Source: Streptomyces durocortorensis (GTDB lineage: Bacteria > Actinomycetota > Actinomycetes > Streptomycetales > Streptomycetaceae). Taken from it: DNA of 64,000 nucleotides. The translations under genes were made by a program, and so were the position numbers. The notes below the pieces were generated by a model, which did not search any database, was not told where the DNA came from, and saw nothing but the letters and a program-made list of their open reading frames with translations. Of this stretch, positions 33,303-43,135 are shown piece after piece. Each line of letters starts with the position of its first letter. Position 1 is the first letter of the stretch. The DNA is taken from contig NZ_CP134500.1 in NCBI RefSeq assembly GCF_031760065.1, positions 5,890,001 to 5,954,000 on the forward strand. The letters are read 5' to 3'.

Positions 33303-34891
33303 GAGGCGACCACCAGACACTGGCCCTGCTCCTGTTCAGCGCGTTCGTCGCGGTGACGCTCTTCATCACCACCTGGGTCAGCCGCAACCGGCAGGGCTCA
33401 GCCGAGGAGTTCTACGCCGGCGGACGGCTGTTCTCGCCCATGGAGAACGGATTCGCCATCGCGGGCGACTACATGTCGGCGGCCTCCTTCCTCGGGATCT
33501 CCGGCCTGATCGCACTCTTCGGCTACGACGGCATGCTCTACTCCGTCGGCTTCCTCGTCGCCTGGCTGGTGGTCCTGCTGCTCGTCGCCGAACTGGTCCG
33601 CAACTGCGGCCGGTTCACCATCGCCGACGTGGTCGCCGCGCGGATGGCGGAGCGCCCGGTGCGCACCGCGCTCGGCACCTCGTCCGTCACCGTCTCCGTG
33701 CTCTACCTCGTCGCCCAGATGGTCGGCGCGGGCTCCCTGGTGGCCCTGCTGCTCGGCGGGACGAGCGGCACCGCCCGGTCCTGGACGGTCGTCGGCGTCG
33801 GCGCGCTCATGGTGGTCTACGTGTCGTTCGGCGGCATGCGTGCCACCACCTGGATCCAGATCGTCAAGGCGGTCCTGCTGATGGCCGGGGCCGTAACCCT
33901 CACGGTCCTCGTCCTGGTCCACTTCCGCGGTGACATCAACAGCCTGCTGAACACCGCCGCCGAACGCAGCGGCCACGGCAAGGACTTCCTCGCCCCGGGC
34001 CTCCGCTACGGCGGCGACTGGACCTCCCGCTTCGACTTCATCAGCCTGGGCGTCGCCCTGGTCCTCGGCACGGCGGGGCTGCCGCACATCCTGTCGCGCT
34101 TCTACACCGTGCCGACCGCCCGCGCCGCCCGCCGGTCGGTGGTCTGGTCCATCGGCCTCATCGGCAGCTTCTACCTGATGACGATCGTGCTCGGGTTCGG
34201 CGCCGCCGCACTCGTCGGCTCCGCCGAGGTCCGCGCCTCGAACGGGGCCGGCAACACCGCCGTCCCGCTGCTCGCCCTGAACCTGGGCGGAGGCGAGGGT
34301 TCCACCGGCGGAACGGTTCTCTTCGCCGTGGTCGCCGCCATCGCCTTCGCCACGATCCTGGCCGTCGTCGCCGGGATCACGCTCGCCTCCTCCGCCTCCG
34401 TCGCCCATGACCTCTACGCCTCGCTCCACCGCCCGGGGCGCAAGCAGTACGGCGAGGTGGCCGTGGCACGCGTGGCCGCCGCGGTCATCGGCGTGGTGGC
34501 GATCGGCCTCGGCCTGCTCGCCCAGGATCTGAACGTCGCCTTCCTGGTGGGCCTCGCCTTCGCCGTGGCCGCGTCGGCGAACCTCCCGGCCCTGCTCTAC
34601 TCCCTGTTCTGGCGCGGCTTCACCACCCGGGGCGCGGTCTGGGCGGTGTACGGGGGCCTGATCCCGGCGGTCGTCCTGGTCCTGGTCTCGCCTGTCGTCT
34701 CGGGCAGCCCCACGTCCCTGTTCCCCGGAGCCGACTTCCAGCTCTTCCCGCTGGAGAATCCGGGCCTCGTCTCGATCCCGCTCGGCTTTCTGGCGGGGTG
34801 GCTCGGTACGGTCACCTCGCGAGAGAAGCCGGACGCGGCCAAGCACGCCGAGACGGAGGTCCGGGCGCTGACGGGGGCGGGTGCGGCGTAG
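33299..34891 (+). CDS. Sodium:solute symporter, cation/acetate (ActP/MctC) type
   Basis: A 530-residue transporter with about 13 membrane segments, taking up monocarboxylates such as acetate or pyruvate with a cation. The SSS-family signature is visible in RNRQGSAEEFYAGGRLFSPMENGFAIAGDYMSAASFLG (about 25-58) and in LGTAGLPHILSRFYTVPTA. The start is TTG 33299, which overlaps the DUF485 stop by four bases (TTGA) and has a GAGGGGG site. The exact substrate cannot be read from sequence. A CitA-type two-component system converges on it. Confidence 0.85.
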   Translation: MRGDHQTLALLLFSAFVAVTLFITTWVSRNRQGSAEEFYAGGRLFSPMENGFAIAGDYMSAASFLGISGLIALFGYDGMLYSVGFLVAWLVVLLLVAELVRNCGRFTIADVVAARMAERPVRTALGTSSVTVSVLYLVAQMVGAGSLVALLLGGTSGTARSWTVVGVGALMVVYVSFGGMRATTWIQIVKAVLLMAGAVTLTVLVLVHFRGDINSLLNTAAERSGHGKDFLAPGLRYGGDWTSRFDFISLGVALVLGTAGLPHILSRFYTVPTARAARRSVVWSIGLIGSFYLMTIVLGFGAAALVGSAEVRASNGAGNTAVPLLALNLGGGEGSTGGTVLFAVVAAIAFATILAVVAGITLASSASVAHDLYASLHRPGRKQYGEVAVARVAAAVIGVVAIGLGLLAQDLNVAFLVGLAFAVAASANLPALLYSLFWRGFTTRGAVWAVYGGLIPAVVLVLVSPVVSGSPTSLFPGADFQLFPLENPGLVSIPLGFLAGWLGTVTSREKPDAAKHAETEVRALTGAGAA

Positions 34892-34892
34892 G

Positions 34893-34918
34893 GCGGGGCC
34901 GGGCGGGCCCGGCCCCGC
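34893..34918. terminator. Terminator between the symporter and the response regulator
   Basis: An 11-bp G+C stem with a tight loop (34893-34918), placed between convergent stops at 34891 and 34957. Confidence 0.7.
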
Positions 34919-34956
34919 CGCCGGGCAGGGCTCAACCCGAGGACCAGCGAGGGGCT

Positions 34957-35631
34957 TCAGCCCGCGGACCAGGCGTAGCGGTGTTCCGGGCGGCCGGTCT
35001 CGCCGTAACGAAGCGTCAGCCGGACCTTGCCGGTGCGCTCCAGCAGTTTCAGATAGCGCTGGGCCGTCTGCCGGCTCATTCCGGCGCTGTCCGCGATCTC
35101 CTGAGCCGAGAGCGGGCCATCGGCGCCGCGCAGGGCCTGCCTCACGAGTCCGGCGGTGGTGGGGGAGTGGCCCTTGGGGAGGTCCGGCTCGCCCGCCGCC
35201 CACAGCGCCCCGAACAGCCGGTCGACCTCGGCCTGTTCGGCCTCCCCACCCCCGTCGAGCGCCTGCCGCAGGGCGGCGTACGCCTCCAGCTTGGAGCGCA
35301 GGCCCGCGTACGTGAACGGCTTCACCAGGTACTGGAGCGCGCCGTGCCGCATCGCGTCCTGCACGGTGGCCACATCGCGCGCGGCGGTCACCATGATCAC
35401 GTCGACCTGACGGCCGAGGCGGCGCAGTTCCCGTACGACGGCGAGGCCGTTGCGGTCGGGGAGGTAGTGGTCCAGCAGGATCAGGTCCACCGGGACCTCC
35501 TCGACCCCGGCCAGCGCCTCGGCGGCCGAGTGGGCCCGCGCGGTCACCCGGAAGCCGGGGACCTTGGCGACGTACGCCGCGTTGATCTGTGCCACCCGGA
35601 CGTCGTCGTCCACGATCAGCACCTGGATCAC
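34957..35631 (-). CDS. Response regulator, CitB/DcuR type
   Basis: A 224-residue regulator. The receiver domain has DDD at 8-10, the phospho-accepting Asp54 (LILLDHYLP) and Lys near 104 (LVKPFTY). The C-terminal helix-turn-helix (ADSAGMSRQTAQRYLKLLERTGKV) is typical of regulators that pair with CitA/DcuS-like kinases sensing citrate or C4-dicarboxylates. Start GTG 35631 overlaps the kinase stop by four bases (GTGA), showing one operon with coupled translation. Confidence 0.9.
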   Translation of the reverse strand: MIQVLIVDDDVRVAQINAAYVAKVPGFRVTARAHSAAEALAGVEEVPVDLILLDHYLPDRNGLAVVRELRRLGRQVDVIMVTAARDVATVQDAMRHGALQYLVKPFTYAGLRSKLEAYAALRQALDGGGEAEQAEVDRLFGALWAAGEPDLPKGHSPTTAGLVRQALRGADGPLSAQEIADSAGMSRQTAQRYLKLLERTGKVRLTLRYGETGRPEHRYAWSAG

Positions 35632-37307
35632 CGGTTCTCTCCCGTCGTGGCTGTGCGGGCCGTCGCGCCCGGAGCCGTCGGCTCGGGTTCCGGTTCGGCC
35701 AGTGCCTCCGGGAGTACGACGGTGAACACCGCGCCGCCCTCCTCGGGCCCGGAGACCGTCACACTGCCTCCCTGCCGCTCCGCCAGCCGCCGTACGAGGG
35801 CGAGCCCCAGGCCGCGTTTGCCGTGTGCCGGGACGTCCTTGGTGGACCAGCCCTCCGTGAAGATCGACGCATGCCACTCCGGCGGGATGCCGGGCCCGCT
35901 GTCGTGCACCCGCAGCACTACCGTACGGCCCTCTACGCGCAGCCCGACCTCGATCCTCGCCCCGTCCGATCCGGCTGCCGCGTCCGTGGCGTTGTCGACG
36001 AGGTTGCCGACCACCGTGACCAGGCCCCGGGGGTCGATCACCCGGTCCGGGAGCAGCGTGCCGGGTGCCACCCGCAGCGAGACGCCGCGCTCGGCGGCGA
36101 CCGTGGTCTTGCCGACGAGCAGGGCCGCCAGCAAAGGGTCCCGGACCTTCTCCGTGACCTGCTCCGCCGTCGCCCGGTGGACACCCACCACCTCCGTGAC
36201 GAACTCCATCGCGTCCTCGTGCATCTCCAGCTCCAGCAGCCCGAGCAGCGTGTGCAGCCGGTTCGCGTGCTCATGGTCCTGGGCGCGCAGGGCGTCGATC
36301 AGCCCGGTGGTGGAGTCGAGTTCCCGGCCGAGGCGCTCCAGCTCGGTCCGGTCGCGCAGGGTGACCACGGCTCCGCCGTCGTCCGTGGACATCCGGTTGG
36401 CCAGCAGCACGCGGCTGCCCCGTACCGCCAGCAGATCGTCGCCGGCCACGCGCCCGGCCAGTACGTCCGCGGTCCGGCCGCCGTCCAGCACCTCGTCCAG
36501 CGGCCGCCCCGCCGCCTCCGGGCCGAGGCCGAGCAGCCGCTGCGCCTCGTCGTTGAGCAGCCGGATGCGTCCGGTCCCGTCGAGCGCGACGACGCCCTCG
36601 CGGATGCCGTGCAGCATGGCCTCGCGTTCGGTCAGCAGCGCGGAGATGTCGGAGAACGCCAGGTCATGGGTCTGCCGTTGCAGACGGCGGGAGATCAGGT
36701 ACGCGGCGAGGGCGCCGACGGCCAGGGCGGTGCCCGCGTACGCGAGCAGCCCCGGGATCGCCCCGAGGAGGCGGGAGCGGACGCTGTCGTACTCGATGCC
36801 GACCGACACCGCGCCGACCACCTCGCCGGAGGGGCCGAACAGCGGCACCTTGCCCCGCGCCGAGCGGCCGAGGGTCCCGCTGTCGATTTCCATCACCTCG
36901 CGGCCGCGCAGCGCGTCAGAGGGGTCGGTGGAGACGACCTCCCCGATCCGCCGGGCCTCGGGATGCGACCAGCGCACGCCCCGCCGGTCCATCACGACGA
37001 CGTACTCCGCGCCGGTGGCCCGCCTGACCCGCTCGGCGGTCCGCTGCACACGCCCCCGCTCCGACGGCTCCGTGGTGCTCAGGCCCTCGATGATCCCCGG
37101 CTGGGCGGCCGTGCTCTGGGCGATGGCCAGCGCACGGCGCATCGCCTGGTCGTCCAGCTGCGCGCTCAGCGGGGCCAGGAACAGGCCGGTGACCAGGACG
37201 GTGACGCCGGTGATGATGGCCAGCTGCATCAGCAGCACCTGGGAGAAGACCCGCTGCGGCCAGCCGAACCGGAGCGGTCCCCGGCCGGGGGACGGTGGGG
37301 CGTTCAT
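35628..37307 (-). CDS. Sensor histidine kinase, CitA/DcuS type
   Basis: A 559-residue membrane kinase. One membrane segment (about 22-44) precedes an extracytoplasmic PAS-like sensor ending in LFGPSGEVVGAVSVGIEYD, and a second follows near 185-205. Then come a cytoplasmic PAS domain (GIREGVVALDGTGRIRLLN), the phospho-accepting DHEHANRLHTLLGLLEL region and a GHKL ATPase (NLVDNATDAA, DSGPGIP, GKRGLGLALV). The family senses small carboxylates outside the cell. ATG 37307 gives a short cytoplasmic start before the membrane segment. The convergent symporter may be a target. Confidence 0.9.
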   Translation of the reverse strand: MNAPPSPGRGPLRFGWPQRVFSQVLLMQLAIITGVTVLVTGLFLAPLSAQLDDQAMRRALAIAQSTAAQPGIIEGLSTTEPSERGRVQRTAERVRRATGAEYVVVMDRRGVRWSHPEARRIGEVVSTDPSDALRGREVMEIDSGTLGRSARGKVPLFGPSGEVVGAVSVGIEYDSVRSRLLGAIPGLLAYAGTALAVGALAAYLISRRLQRQTHDLAFSDISALLTEREAMLHGIREGVVALDGTGRIRLLNDEAQRLLGLGPEAAGRPLDEVLDGGRTADVLAGRVAGDDLLAVRGSRVLLANRMSTDDGGAVVTLRDRTELERLGRELDSTTGLIDALRAQDHEHANRLHTLLGLLELEMHEDAMEFVTEVVGVHRATAEQVTEKVRDPLLAALLVGKTTVAAERGVSLRVAPGTLLPDRVIDPRGLVTVVGNLVDNATDAAAGSDGARIEVGLRVEGRTVVLRVHDSGPGIPPEWHASIFTEGWSTKDVPAHGKRGLGLALVRRLAERQGGSVTVSGPEEGGAVFTVVLPEALAEPEPEPTAPGATARTATTGENR

Positions 37308-37409
37308 CGTACGAACGGTAGAGGCCGAATCGGTGTGGCAGAAATCCGAGGGGCAGGCGGAGGCCGGGCCCGGCATTCGACGGGCGTACCCCCTTGCCCA
37401 CCGGCGTTC

Positions 37410-37814
37410 CTCACGGTGAGCCGGCGTCTCCGGCGCCACCAGGCAGGCCGTTCTCTCCGCGCTGGACGTCCTCGGATACGAGCGCCCGACCCAGCTGCGC
37501 GGCGAACGGGCCCGGCTTGTCGGCCTGGTCCTGCCCGAGCTGCGGAACCCCGTCTTCCCGGCCTTCGCCGAAGTGGTCGGCGGCGCGCTCGCCCAGCGGG
37601 GACTGGCCCCCGTGCTCTGCACCCGGACCAAGGGCGGTGTCTCCGAGGCGGACTACGTCGAGCTGCTTCGCCAGCAGCAGGTCTCCGGTGTGGTCTTCGC
37701 GGGCGGCCCGTACCCTCGGACGAGCTGCTCTTCGAACCGGAGCTGGTGGTGCGCGGCTCCACCGCCCAGCCGCGCGAGAGAATTCCCGGTGATCCGTCGC
37801 TGATGTGCGGCTGA
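37410..37814 (+). pseudogene. Collapsed LacI-family regulator
   Basis: Pieces of a LacI regulator remain. TVSR from the DNA-binding helix is followed, after a small deletion, by VSGATRQAVLSALDVLGYERP. The N-terminal half of the sugar-binding domain (RLVGLVLPELRNPVFPAFAEV to QQVSGVVFAGGPY) is intact. The sequence then jumps, with a frame change, straight to the family C-terminus DELLFEPELVVRGSTAQPR (stop 37814). Roughly 180 codons from the middle are missing. No start codon or complete helix-turn-helix survives. Confidence 0.8.
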
Positions 37815-37868
37815 CCGGCCCCCGCGCCCCGGACGACGAAACCGACGAAACCCAGGAAGGCGCTCCCG

Positions 37869-39014
37869 TTGACCCCGCCCCGTACCCCGCAGATCCCGGT
37901 CGTCGTCCTGGCGGGCTTCCTCGGCTCCGGCAAGACCACGCTCCTCAACCACCTCCTCCGCAACCGGGCGGGCACCCGGATCGGTGTGATCGTCAACGAC
38001 TTCGGGGCCATCGAGATCGACGCCATGACCGTCTCGGGGCAGGTCGGCTCGACGGTCTCGCTGGGCAACGGCTGCCTGTGCTGCGCGGTCGACGCGAGCG
38101 AACTCGACACCTTCCTGGAGACGCTCACCCGGCCCTCCGCCCGGCTGGACGTGATCGTCATCGAGGCGAGCGGCCTGGCCGAACCCCAGGAACTCGTCCG
38201 CATGCTGCTGGCCAGCGACAACCCGCACATCCTGTACGGAGGTCTCGTCGAGGTCGTCGACGCGGCGGAGTTCGACCGCACCCGGGAGCGCCACCCCGAG
38301 CTCGACCGTCATCTCACCGTCGCGGACCTTGTCGTGCTGAACAAGACCGACCGGATCGGCGCGACGGAACACGAGGAGCTGCGCCAACGGGTCGCGGCGC
38401 TGAGCGGGCCCGCCGCCGTGATCTCCGCCGAGCACGGCCGGATCGACCCCGAGCTGCTCTTCGACCCCGCGCTGCGGCCCGACGGCGAGGAGAAGACCCG
38501 TCAGCTGACCTTCGAGGATCTGCTGCGGGAGGAGGAGTGCGAGGGGCATGAGGACCACGCCGGCCATCTTCACGCGGCGTACGAGAGCGTCGAGTTCACC
38601 TCGGACGTCCCCATGGACCCGCGCCGCTTCATCGCGTTCCTGGACTCCCGGCCCGAAGGCCTCTACCGGATCAAGGGGTTCGCGGACTTCGGCGCCGGCG
38701 ACCGGCACAACAAGTACGCGCTGCACGCGGTCGGCCGGTTCCTCCGGTTCGTGCCGCAGCCGTGGGCGCGGGGCGAACCGCGGCTCACCCAGCTCGTCAT
38801 GATCGGCGCGGGCATCGACGCCGAGGCGCTCCGGGAGGGGCTGGCCGCCTGCCGGGTCGAGAACCCGGAGCAGGCCCTGGCCGATGGCCTGGACACCCCT
38901 GACGCCGAACGCGGGATGTGGGGCGTGCTCCGGTACGTGCACCAGGAACCGGACCCCGTGGACGTACCGGAAGCCGATCCCGTGGACGTGCGAGAAGCGG
39001 CCGCGGAGGTGTGA
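37869..39014 (+). CDS. CobW/COG0523-family GTPase (putative metal chaperone)
   Basis: A 381-residue P-loop GTPase. Walker A GFLGSGKTT is at 16-24, the CxCC metal-binding motif at Cys69-Cys72 (GCLCCAVD), and NKTD (base recognition) near 158. A His-rich loop ECEGHEDHAGHLH at about 223-235 supports zinc binding. The CobW C-terminal domain follows. Family members load metals, often under zinc limitation. TTG 37869 has an AGGAAGG site. No Zur box was identified upstream. Confidence 0.88.
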   Translation: MTPPRTPQIPVVVLAGFLGSGKTTLLNHLLRNRAGTRIGVIVNDFGAIEIDAMTVSGQVGSTVSLGNGCLCCAVDASELDTFLETLTRPSARLDVIVIEASGLAEPQELVRMLLASDNPHILYGGLVEVVDAAEFDRTRERHPELDRHLTVADLVVLNKTDRIGATEHEELRQRVAALSGPAAVISAEHGRIDPELLFDPALRPDGEEKTRQLTFEDLLREEECEGHEDHAGHLHAAYESVEFTSDVPMDPRRFIAFLDSRPEGLYRIKGFADFGAGDRHNKYALHAVGRFLRFVPQPWARGEPRLTQLVMIGAGIDAEALREGLAACRVENPEQALADGLDTPDAERGMWGVLRYVHQEPDPVDVPEADPVDVREAAAEV

Positions 39015-39050
39015 ACCCCCGGGCCGCTTCCCACCGTACGGAAGAGGGGC

Positions 39051-41504
39051 CTACAGCGGGGGACCCGCGATCACGGCCACCGGCTGGAGCAGCGGCGTGC
39101 CCGAACCGTCGCGCCTCGGGTCAGGCTCCGGCAGCTTCGCCGGGGAGCCGTTCTTCTGGGCGGCCCTCGCCGGGGTGGCGCCCGCCCAGGCGAAGACCAG
39201 GACGTCCTCGCCCTTCAGGAACCGCTGGCAGCGCACCCCGCCGGTCGCCCGGCCCTTGCGCGGATACTGGTCGAACGGGGTGAGCTTGCACGTCAGCACC
39301 GAGTCGTCGAGCGTGCCGTGTGAACCGGCCACCGTGAATACCACCGCGTCCGCCGCCGGGTCCACCGCCGTGAAGGACAGCACCTCGGCCCCCGCCCCCA
39401 GCTTGACGCCCGCCATGCCTCCGGCGGCCCGCCCCTGCGGCCGCACGGAGCCCGCCGGGTAGCGCAGGAGCTGGGCGTCGGAGGTGATGAAGACCAGGTC
39501 CTCCTCGCCCGTACGCAGCTCGGTCGCGCCCACGATACGGTCACCGTCCTTGAGGGTGATGACCTCCAGCTCGTCCTTGTTGGCCGGATAGTCCGGCACG
39601 ACGCGCTTCACCACACCCTGGAGCGTGCCGATCGCCAAGCCCGGCGAGGCCTCGTCGAGGGTGGTGAGGCAGATCAGCTCCTCGTCCGCCTCCAGCGTCA
39701 GGAACTCGGAGATCTGCGCGCCGCCCGAGAGATTCGGCTCCGCGTGGGTGTCCGGCAGCTGCGGCAGGTCGATCACCGAGAGCCGCAGCAGCCGCCCGGT
39801 GGAGGTCACCGCCCCGACATCGCCGCGCGCCGTCGCCGCCACCGCCGACACGATCACGTCGTGCTTGGTCCGCCGGGCGTCCTCGGCGATCTCCACCGGC
39901 TCCGCGTTCGCCGTGCGGGCCAGCAGGCCCGTCGAGGAGAGCAGCACCCGGCACGGGTCGTCCGCCACCTCCAGCGGCACGGAGGCGATCTGCGAACCGG
40001 CCGACTCCAGCAGCACCGTGCGCCGGTCCGTGCCGAACTTCTTCGCCACGGCCGCCAGCTCCGAGGAGACCAGCTTGCGCAGCTCCGCGTCCGACTCCAG
40101 GATCGCGGTCAGCGCCTCGATCTCGCCGTTGAGCTTGTCCCGCTCGCTCTCCAGCTCGATCCGGTCGAAGCGGGTGAGCCGGCGCAGCGGGGTGTCCAGG
40201 ATGTACTGCGTCTGGATCTCGCTCAGCGAGAAGTGCGCCATCAGACGCTCCTTCGCCTGCGCCGAGTTGTCGCTGTCCCGGATGATCCGGATGACCTCGT
40301 CGATGTCGAGCAGCGCGACGATGAGACCCTCGACCAGATGCAGCCGGTCGCGGCGCTTGGTGCGGCGGAACTCGCTGCGGCGGCGCACGACCTCGAAGCG
40401 GTGGTCGAGATAGACCTCCAGCAGCTCCTTGAGCCCGAGAGTGAGGGGCTGGCCGTCGACCAGCGCCACGTTGTTGATGCCGAAGGACTCCTCCATCGGC
40501 GTCAGCTTGTAGAGCTGCTCCAGCACCGCTTCCGGCACGAAGCCGTTCTTCACCTCGATGACCAGGCGCAGTCCGTGCGCCCGGTCGGTGAGGTCCTTCA
40601 CGTCCGCGATGCCCTGGAGCTTCTTCGCCGAGACGAGGTCCTTGATCTTGGCGATCACCTTCTCCGGGCCGACGGTGAAGGGCAGTTCGGTGACGACGAG
40701 ACCCTTGCGGCGGGCCGTCACGTTCTCCACGGAGACGGTGGCACGGATCTTGAACGTGCCGCGGCCCGCGGTGTACGCGTCCTTGATGCCGGACAGGCCG
40801 ACGATCCGGCCGCCGGTGGGCAGGTCGGGGCCGGGGACGAAACGCATCAGCGTCTCGACGTCGGCGCCCGGGTGCTTGATCAGGTGCCGGGCCGCGGCGA
40901 TGACCTCGCCCAGGTTGTGCGGGGGCATGTTGGTCGCCATGCCCACGGCGATCCCGGACACCCCGTTGACCAGGAGGTTGGGGTAGGCCGCCGGCAGGAC
41001 GACCGGCTCGCGCTCCTGACCGTCGTAGTTCGACTGGAAATCGACGGTGTTCTCGTCGATCGCCTCGGTCATCAACGACGTGGCGTCGGCCATCCGGCAC
41101 TCGGTGTACCTCATGGCGGCCGGCGGGTCGTCGTTGCCGAGGGAGCCGAAGTTGCCGTGGCCGTCGACCAGGGGCAGCCGCATCGAGAAGGGCTGCGCCA
41201 TCCGCACCAGGGCGTCGTAGATCGACGCGTCGCCGTGGGGGTGCAGCTTGCCCATGACCTCGCCGACGACGCGGGCGCACTTCACATAGCCGCGGTCGGG
41301 GCGCAGCCCCATCTCGTTCATCTGGGAGACGATGCGCCGGTGCACCGGCTTCATGCCGTCGCGGGCGTCGGGCAGGGCCCTGGAGTAGATCACCGAGTAC
41401 GCGTACTCAAGGAAGGAGCCCTGCATTTCGTCGACGACGTCGATGTCGAGGATCTTCTCCTCGAAGTCGTCCGGCGGCGGGGTCTTCATGCTACGGCGGG
41501 CCAT
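39051..41504 (-). CDS. parC: Topoisomerase IV subunit A (ParC)
   Basis: The DNA-cleaving subunit partnering ParE. In the 817-residue chain, the active-site Tyr133 is in AAMRYTE and the quinolone pocket is HPHGDASIYDALVRMAQ (88-104). The C-terminal domain is a beta-pinwheel with repeats such as GRLLRLSVIDLPQ and GRAAGGMAGVKL. No canonical QRRGGKG GyrA box is present, which supports ParC over GyrA. ATG 41504 (MARRSM) agrees with the family N-terminus; the frame stays open to ATG 41549. It is convergent with the CobW-type gene. Confidence 0.95.
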   Translation of the reverse strand: MARRSMKTPPPDDFEEKILDIDVVDEMQGSFLEYAYSVIYSRALPDARDGMKPVHRRIVSQMNEMGLRPDRGYVKCARVVGEVMGKLHPHGDASIYDALVRMAQPFSMRLPLVDGHGNFGSLGNDDPPAAMRYTECRMADATSLMTEAIDENTVDFQSNYDGQEREPVVLPAAYPNLLVNGVSGIAVGMATNMPPHNLGEVIAAARHLIKHPGADVETLMRFVPGPDLPTGGRIVGLSGIKDAYTAGRGTFKIRATVSVENVTARRKGLVVTELPFTVGPEKVIAKIKDLVSAKKLQGIADVKDLTDRAHGLRLVIEVKNGFVPEAVLEQLYKLTPMEESFGINNVALVDGQPLTLGLKELLEVYLDHRFEVVRRRSEFRRTKRRDRLHLVEGLIVALLDIDEVIRIIRDSDNSAQAKERLMAHFSLSEIQTQYILDTPLRRLTRFDRIELESERDKLNGEIEALTAILESDAELRKLVSSELAAVAKKFGTDRRTVLLESAGSQIASVPLEVADDPCRVLLSSTGLLARTANAEPVEIAEDARRTKHDVIVSAVAATARGDVGAVTSTGRLLRLSVIDLPQLPDTHAEPNLSGGAQISEFLTLEADEELICLTTLDEASPGLAIGTLQGVVKRVVPDYPANKDELEVITLKDGDRIVGATELRTGEEDLVFITSDAQLLRYPAGSVRPQGRAAGGMAGVKLGAGAEVLSFTAVDPAADAVVFTVAGSHGTLDDSVLTCKLTPFDQYPRKGRATGGVRCQRFLKGEDVLVFAWAGATPARAAQKNGSPAKLPEPDPRRDGSGTPLLQPVAVIAGPPL

Positions 41505-41764
41505 CGCGGCTGCGACTCCTTCTCGGATACACGGATTCTGATCGGACAACCTGGGGTACTGATGCGGACCATTGTGGACCGCCGCACCGACAACGCGGAC
41601 CTCGACCCGTCCGAAGCGGTCCGAGGCGGCGCGGCCTGAGGCACCATCGACGGAAACTTCCGCGGAACGGGAACTTCGCCAGGTGCCGGTGCGCTTGCTT
41701 AGAGTGGCAGGTCTGGCAGGAAGTACCGGTCAGGAAGTCCAGTATCGCGATCGAAGGGACGTAC

Positions 41765-43135
41765 ATGCCCATGGGTCACACGGCCACCGCACAGGCCGGC
41801 TCCGGCGGCTTGACAGCGACCGAGCACCGCCTGGCCAACGGCCTGCGTGTGGTGCTCTCCGAGGACCATCTGACCCCGGTCGCCGCGGTCTGCCTCTGGT
41901 ACGACGTCGGCTCACGCCACGAGGTCAAGGGACGCACCGGCCTGGCTCACCTCTTCGAGCACCTGATGTTCCAGGGCTCGGGCCAGGTCAAGGGGAACGG
42001 CCACTTCGAGCTCGTCCAGGGGGCCGGCGGCTCGCTCAACGGGACGACCAGCTTCGAGCGGACCAACTACTTCGAGACCATGCCCACCCACCAGGTGGAG
42101 CTGGCCCTCTGGCTGGAAGCCGACCGTATGGGCTCCCTCCTCGCCGCGCTCGACGAGGAGTCCATGGAGAACCAGCGCGACGTCGTCAAGAACGAACGGC
42201 GCCAGCGTTACGACAACGTGCCCTACGGCACCGCGTTCGAGAAGCTCACCGCCCTCGCCTACCCCGAGGGCCACCCGTACCACCACACCCCGATCGGCTC
42301 CATGGCCGACCTGGACGCGGCCACCCTGGAGGACGCCCGCGCGTTCTTCCGTACGTATTACGCGCCCAATAACGCGGTGCTCTCCATCGTCGGGGACATC
42401 GACCCCGAGCAGACCCTCGCCTGGGTCGAGAAGTACTTCGGCTCCATCCCGTCCCACGACGGCAAGCAGCCGCCGCGCGACGGCACCCTGCCCGAGATCA
42501 TCGGCGAGCAGCTGCGCGAAGTGGTCCACGAAGAGGTCCCGGCGCGTGCGCTGATGGCCGCCTACCGCCTCCCGCACGACGGCACCCGCGCCTGTGACGC
42601 GGCCGACCTGGCGCTGACCGTGCTCGGCGGCGGCGAGTCCTCCCGCCTGCACAACCGCCTGGTCCGCCGCGACCGTACGGCGGTGGCGGCAGGCTTCGGG
42701 CTGCTGCGGCTCGCCGGTGCGCCCTCGCTGGGCTGGCTGGATGTGAAGACCTCCGGCGGGGTCGAGGTGGAGCAGATCGAGGCCGCGGTCGACGAGGAGC
42801 TGGCCCGGTTCGCCGCCGAGGGGCCCACCCCGGAGGAAATGGAGCGCGCGCAGGCCCAGTTGGAGCGCGAGTGGCTGGACCGCCTGGGGACGGTTGCGGG
42901 CCGCGCCGACGAACTGTGCCGCTACGCGGTCCTGTTCGGCGACCCGCAGCTCGCCCTGAGCGCCGTGGGACGAGTCCTGGACATCACCGCGGAGGAGGTG
43001 CGCGAGGCGGCGCGGGCGGCCCTGCGCCCCGACAACCGGGCGGTGCTGGTCTACGAGCCCATCGAGCCGGCCGAGGACGACGGGGCCGTCGAGGACACGG
43101 CAGGCACCGAAGCACCCGAGGGGGCGGACAAGTGA
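41765..43135 (+). CDS. M16-family zinc peptidase, catalytic subunit
   Basis: A 456-residue peptidase of the insulinase/mitochondrial-processing-peptidase family. The inverted zinc motif is complete: HLFEH at 62-66, with a distal Glu expected in ENQRDVVKNERRQ (about 137-149). No signal peptide is seen, so it is cytoplasmic. ATG 41765 has an AAGGGA site. The following M16 gene overlaps its stop, so the two are translated together and probably form a heterodimer. Confidence 0.9.
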   Translation: MPMGHTATAQAGSGGLTATEHRLANGLRVVLSEDHLTPVAAVCLWYDVGSRHEVKGRTGLAHLFEHLMFQGSGQVKGNGHFELVQGAGGSLNGTTSFERTNYFETMPTHQVELALWLEADRMGSLLAALDEESMENQRDVVKNERRQRYDNVPYGTAFEKLTALAYPEGHPYHHTPIGSMADLDAATLEDARAFFRTYYAPNNAVLSIVGDIDPEQTLAWVEKYFGSIPSHDGKQPPRDGTLPEIIGEQLREVVHEEVPARALMAAYRLPHDGTRACDAADLALTVLGGGESSRLHNRLVRRDRTAVAAGFGLLRLAGAPSLGWLDVKTSGGVEVEQIEAAVDEELARFAAEGPTPEEMERAQAQLEREWLDRLGTVAGRADELCRYAVLFGDPQLALSAVGRVLDITAEEVREAARAALRPDNRAVLVYEPIEPAEDDGAVEDTAGTEAPEGADK

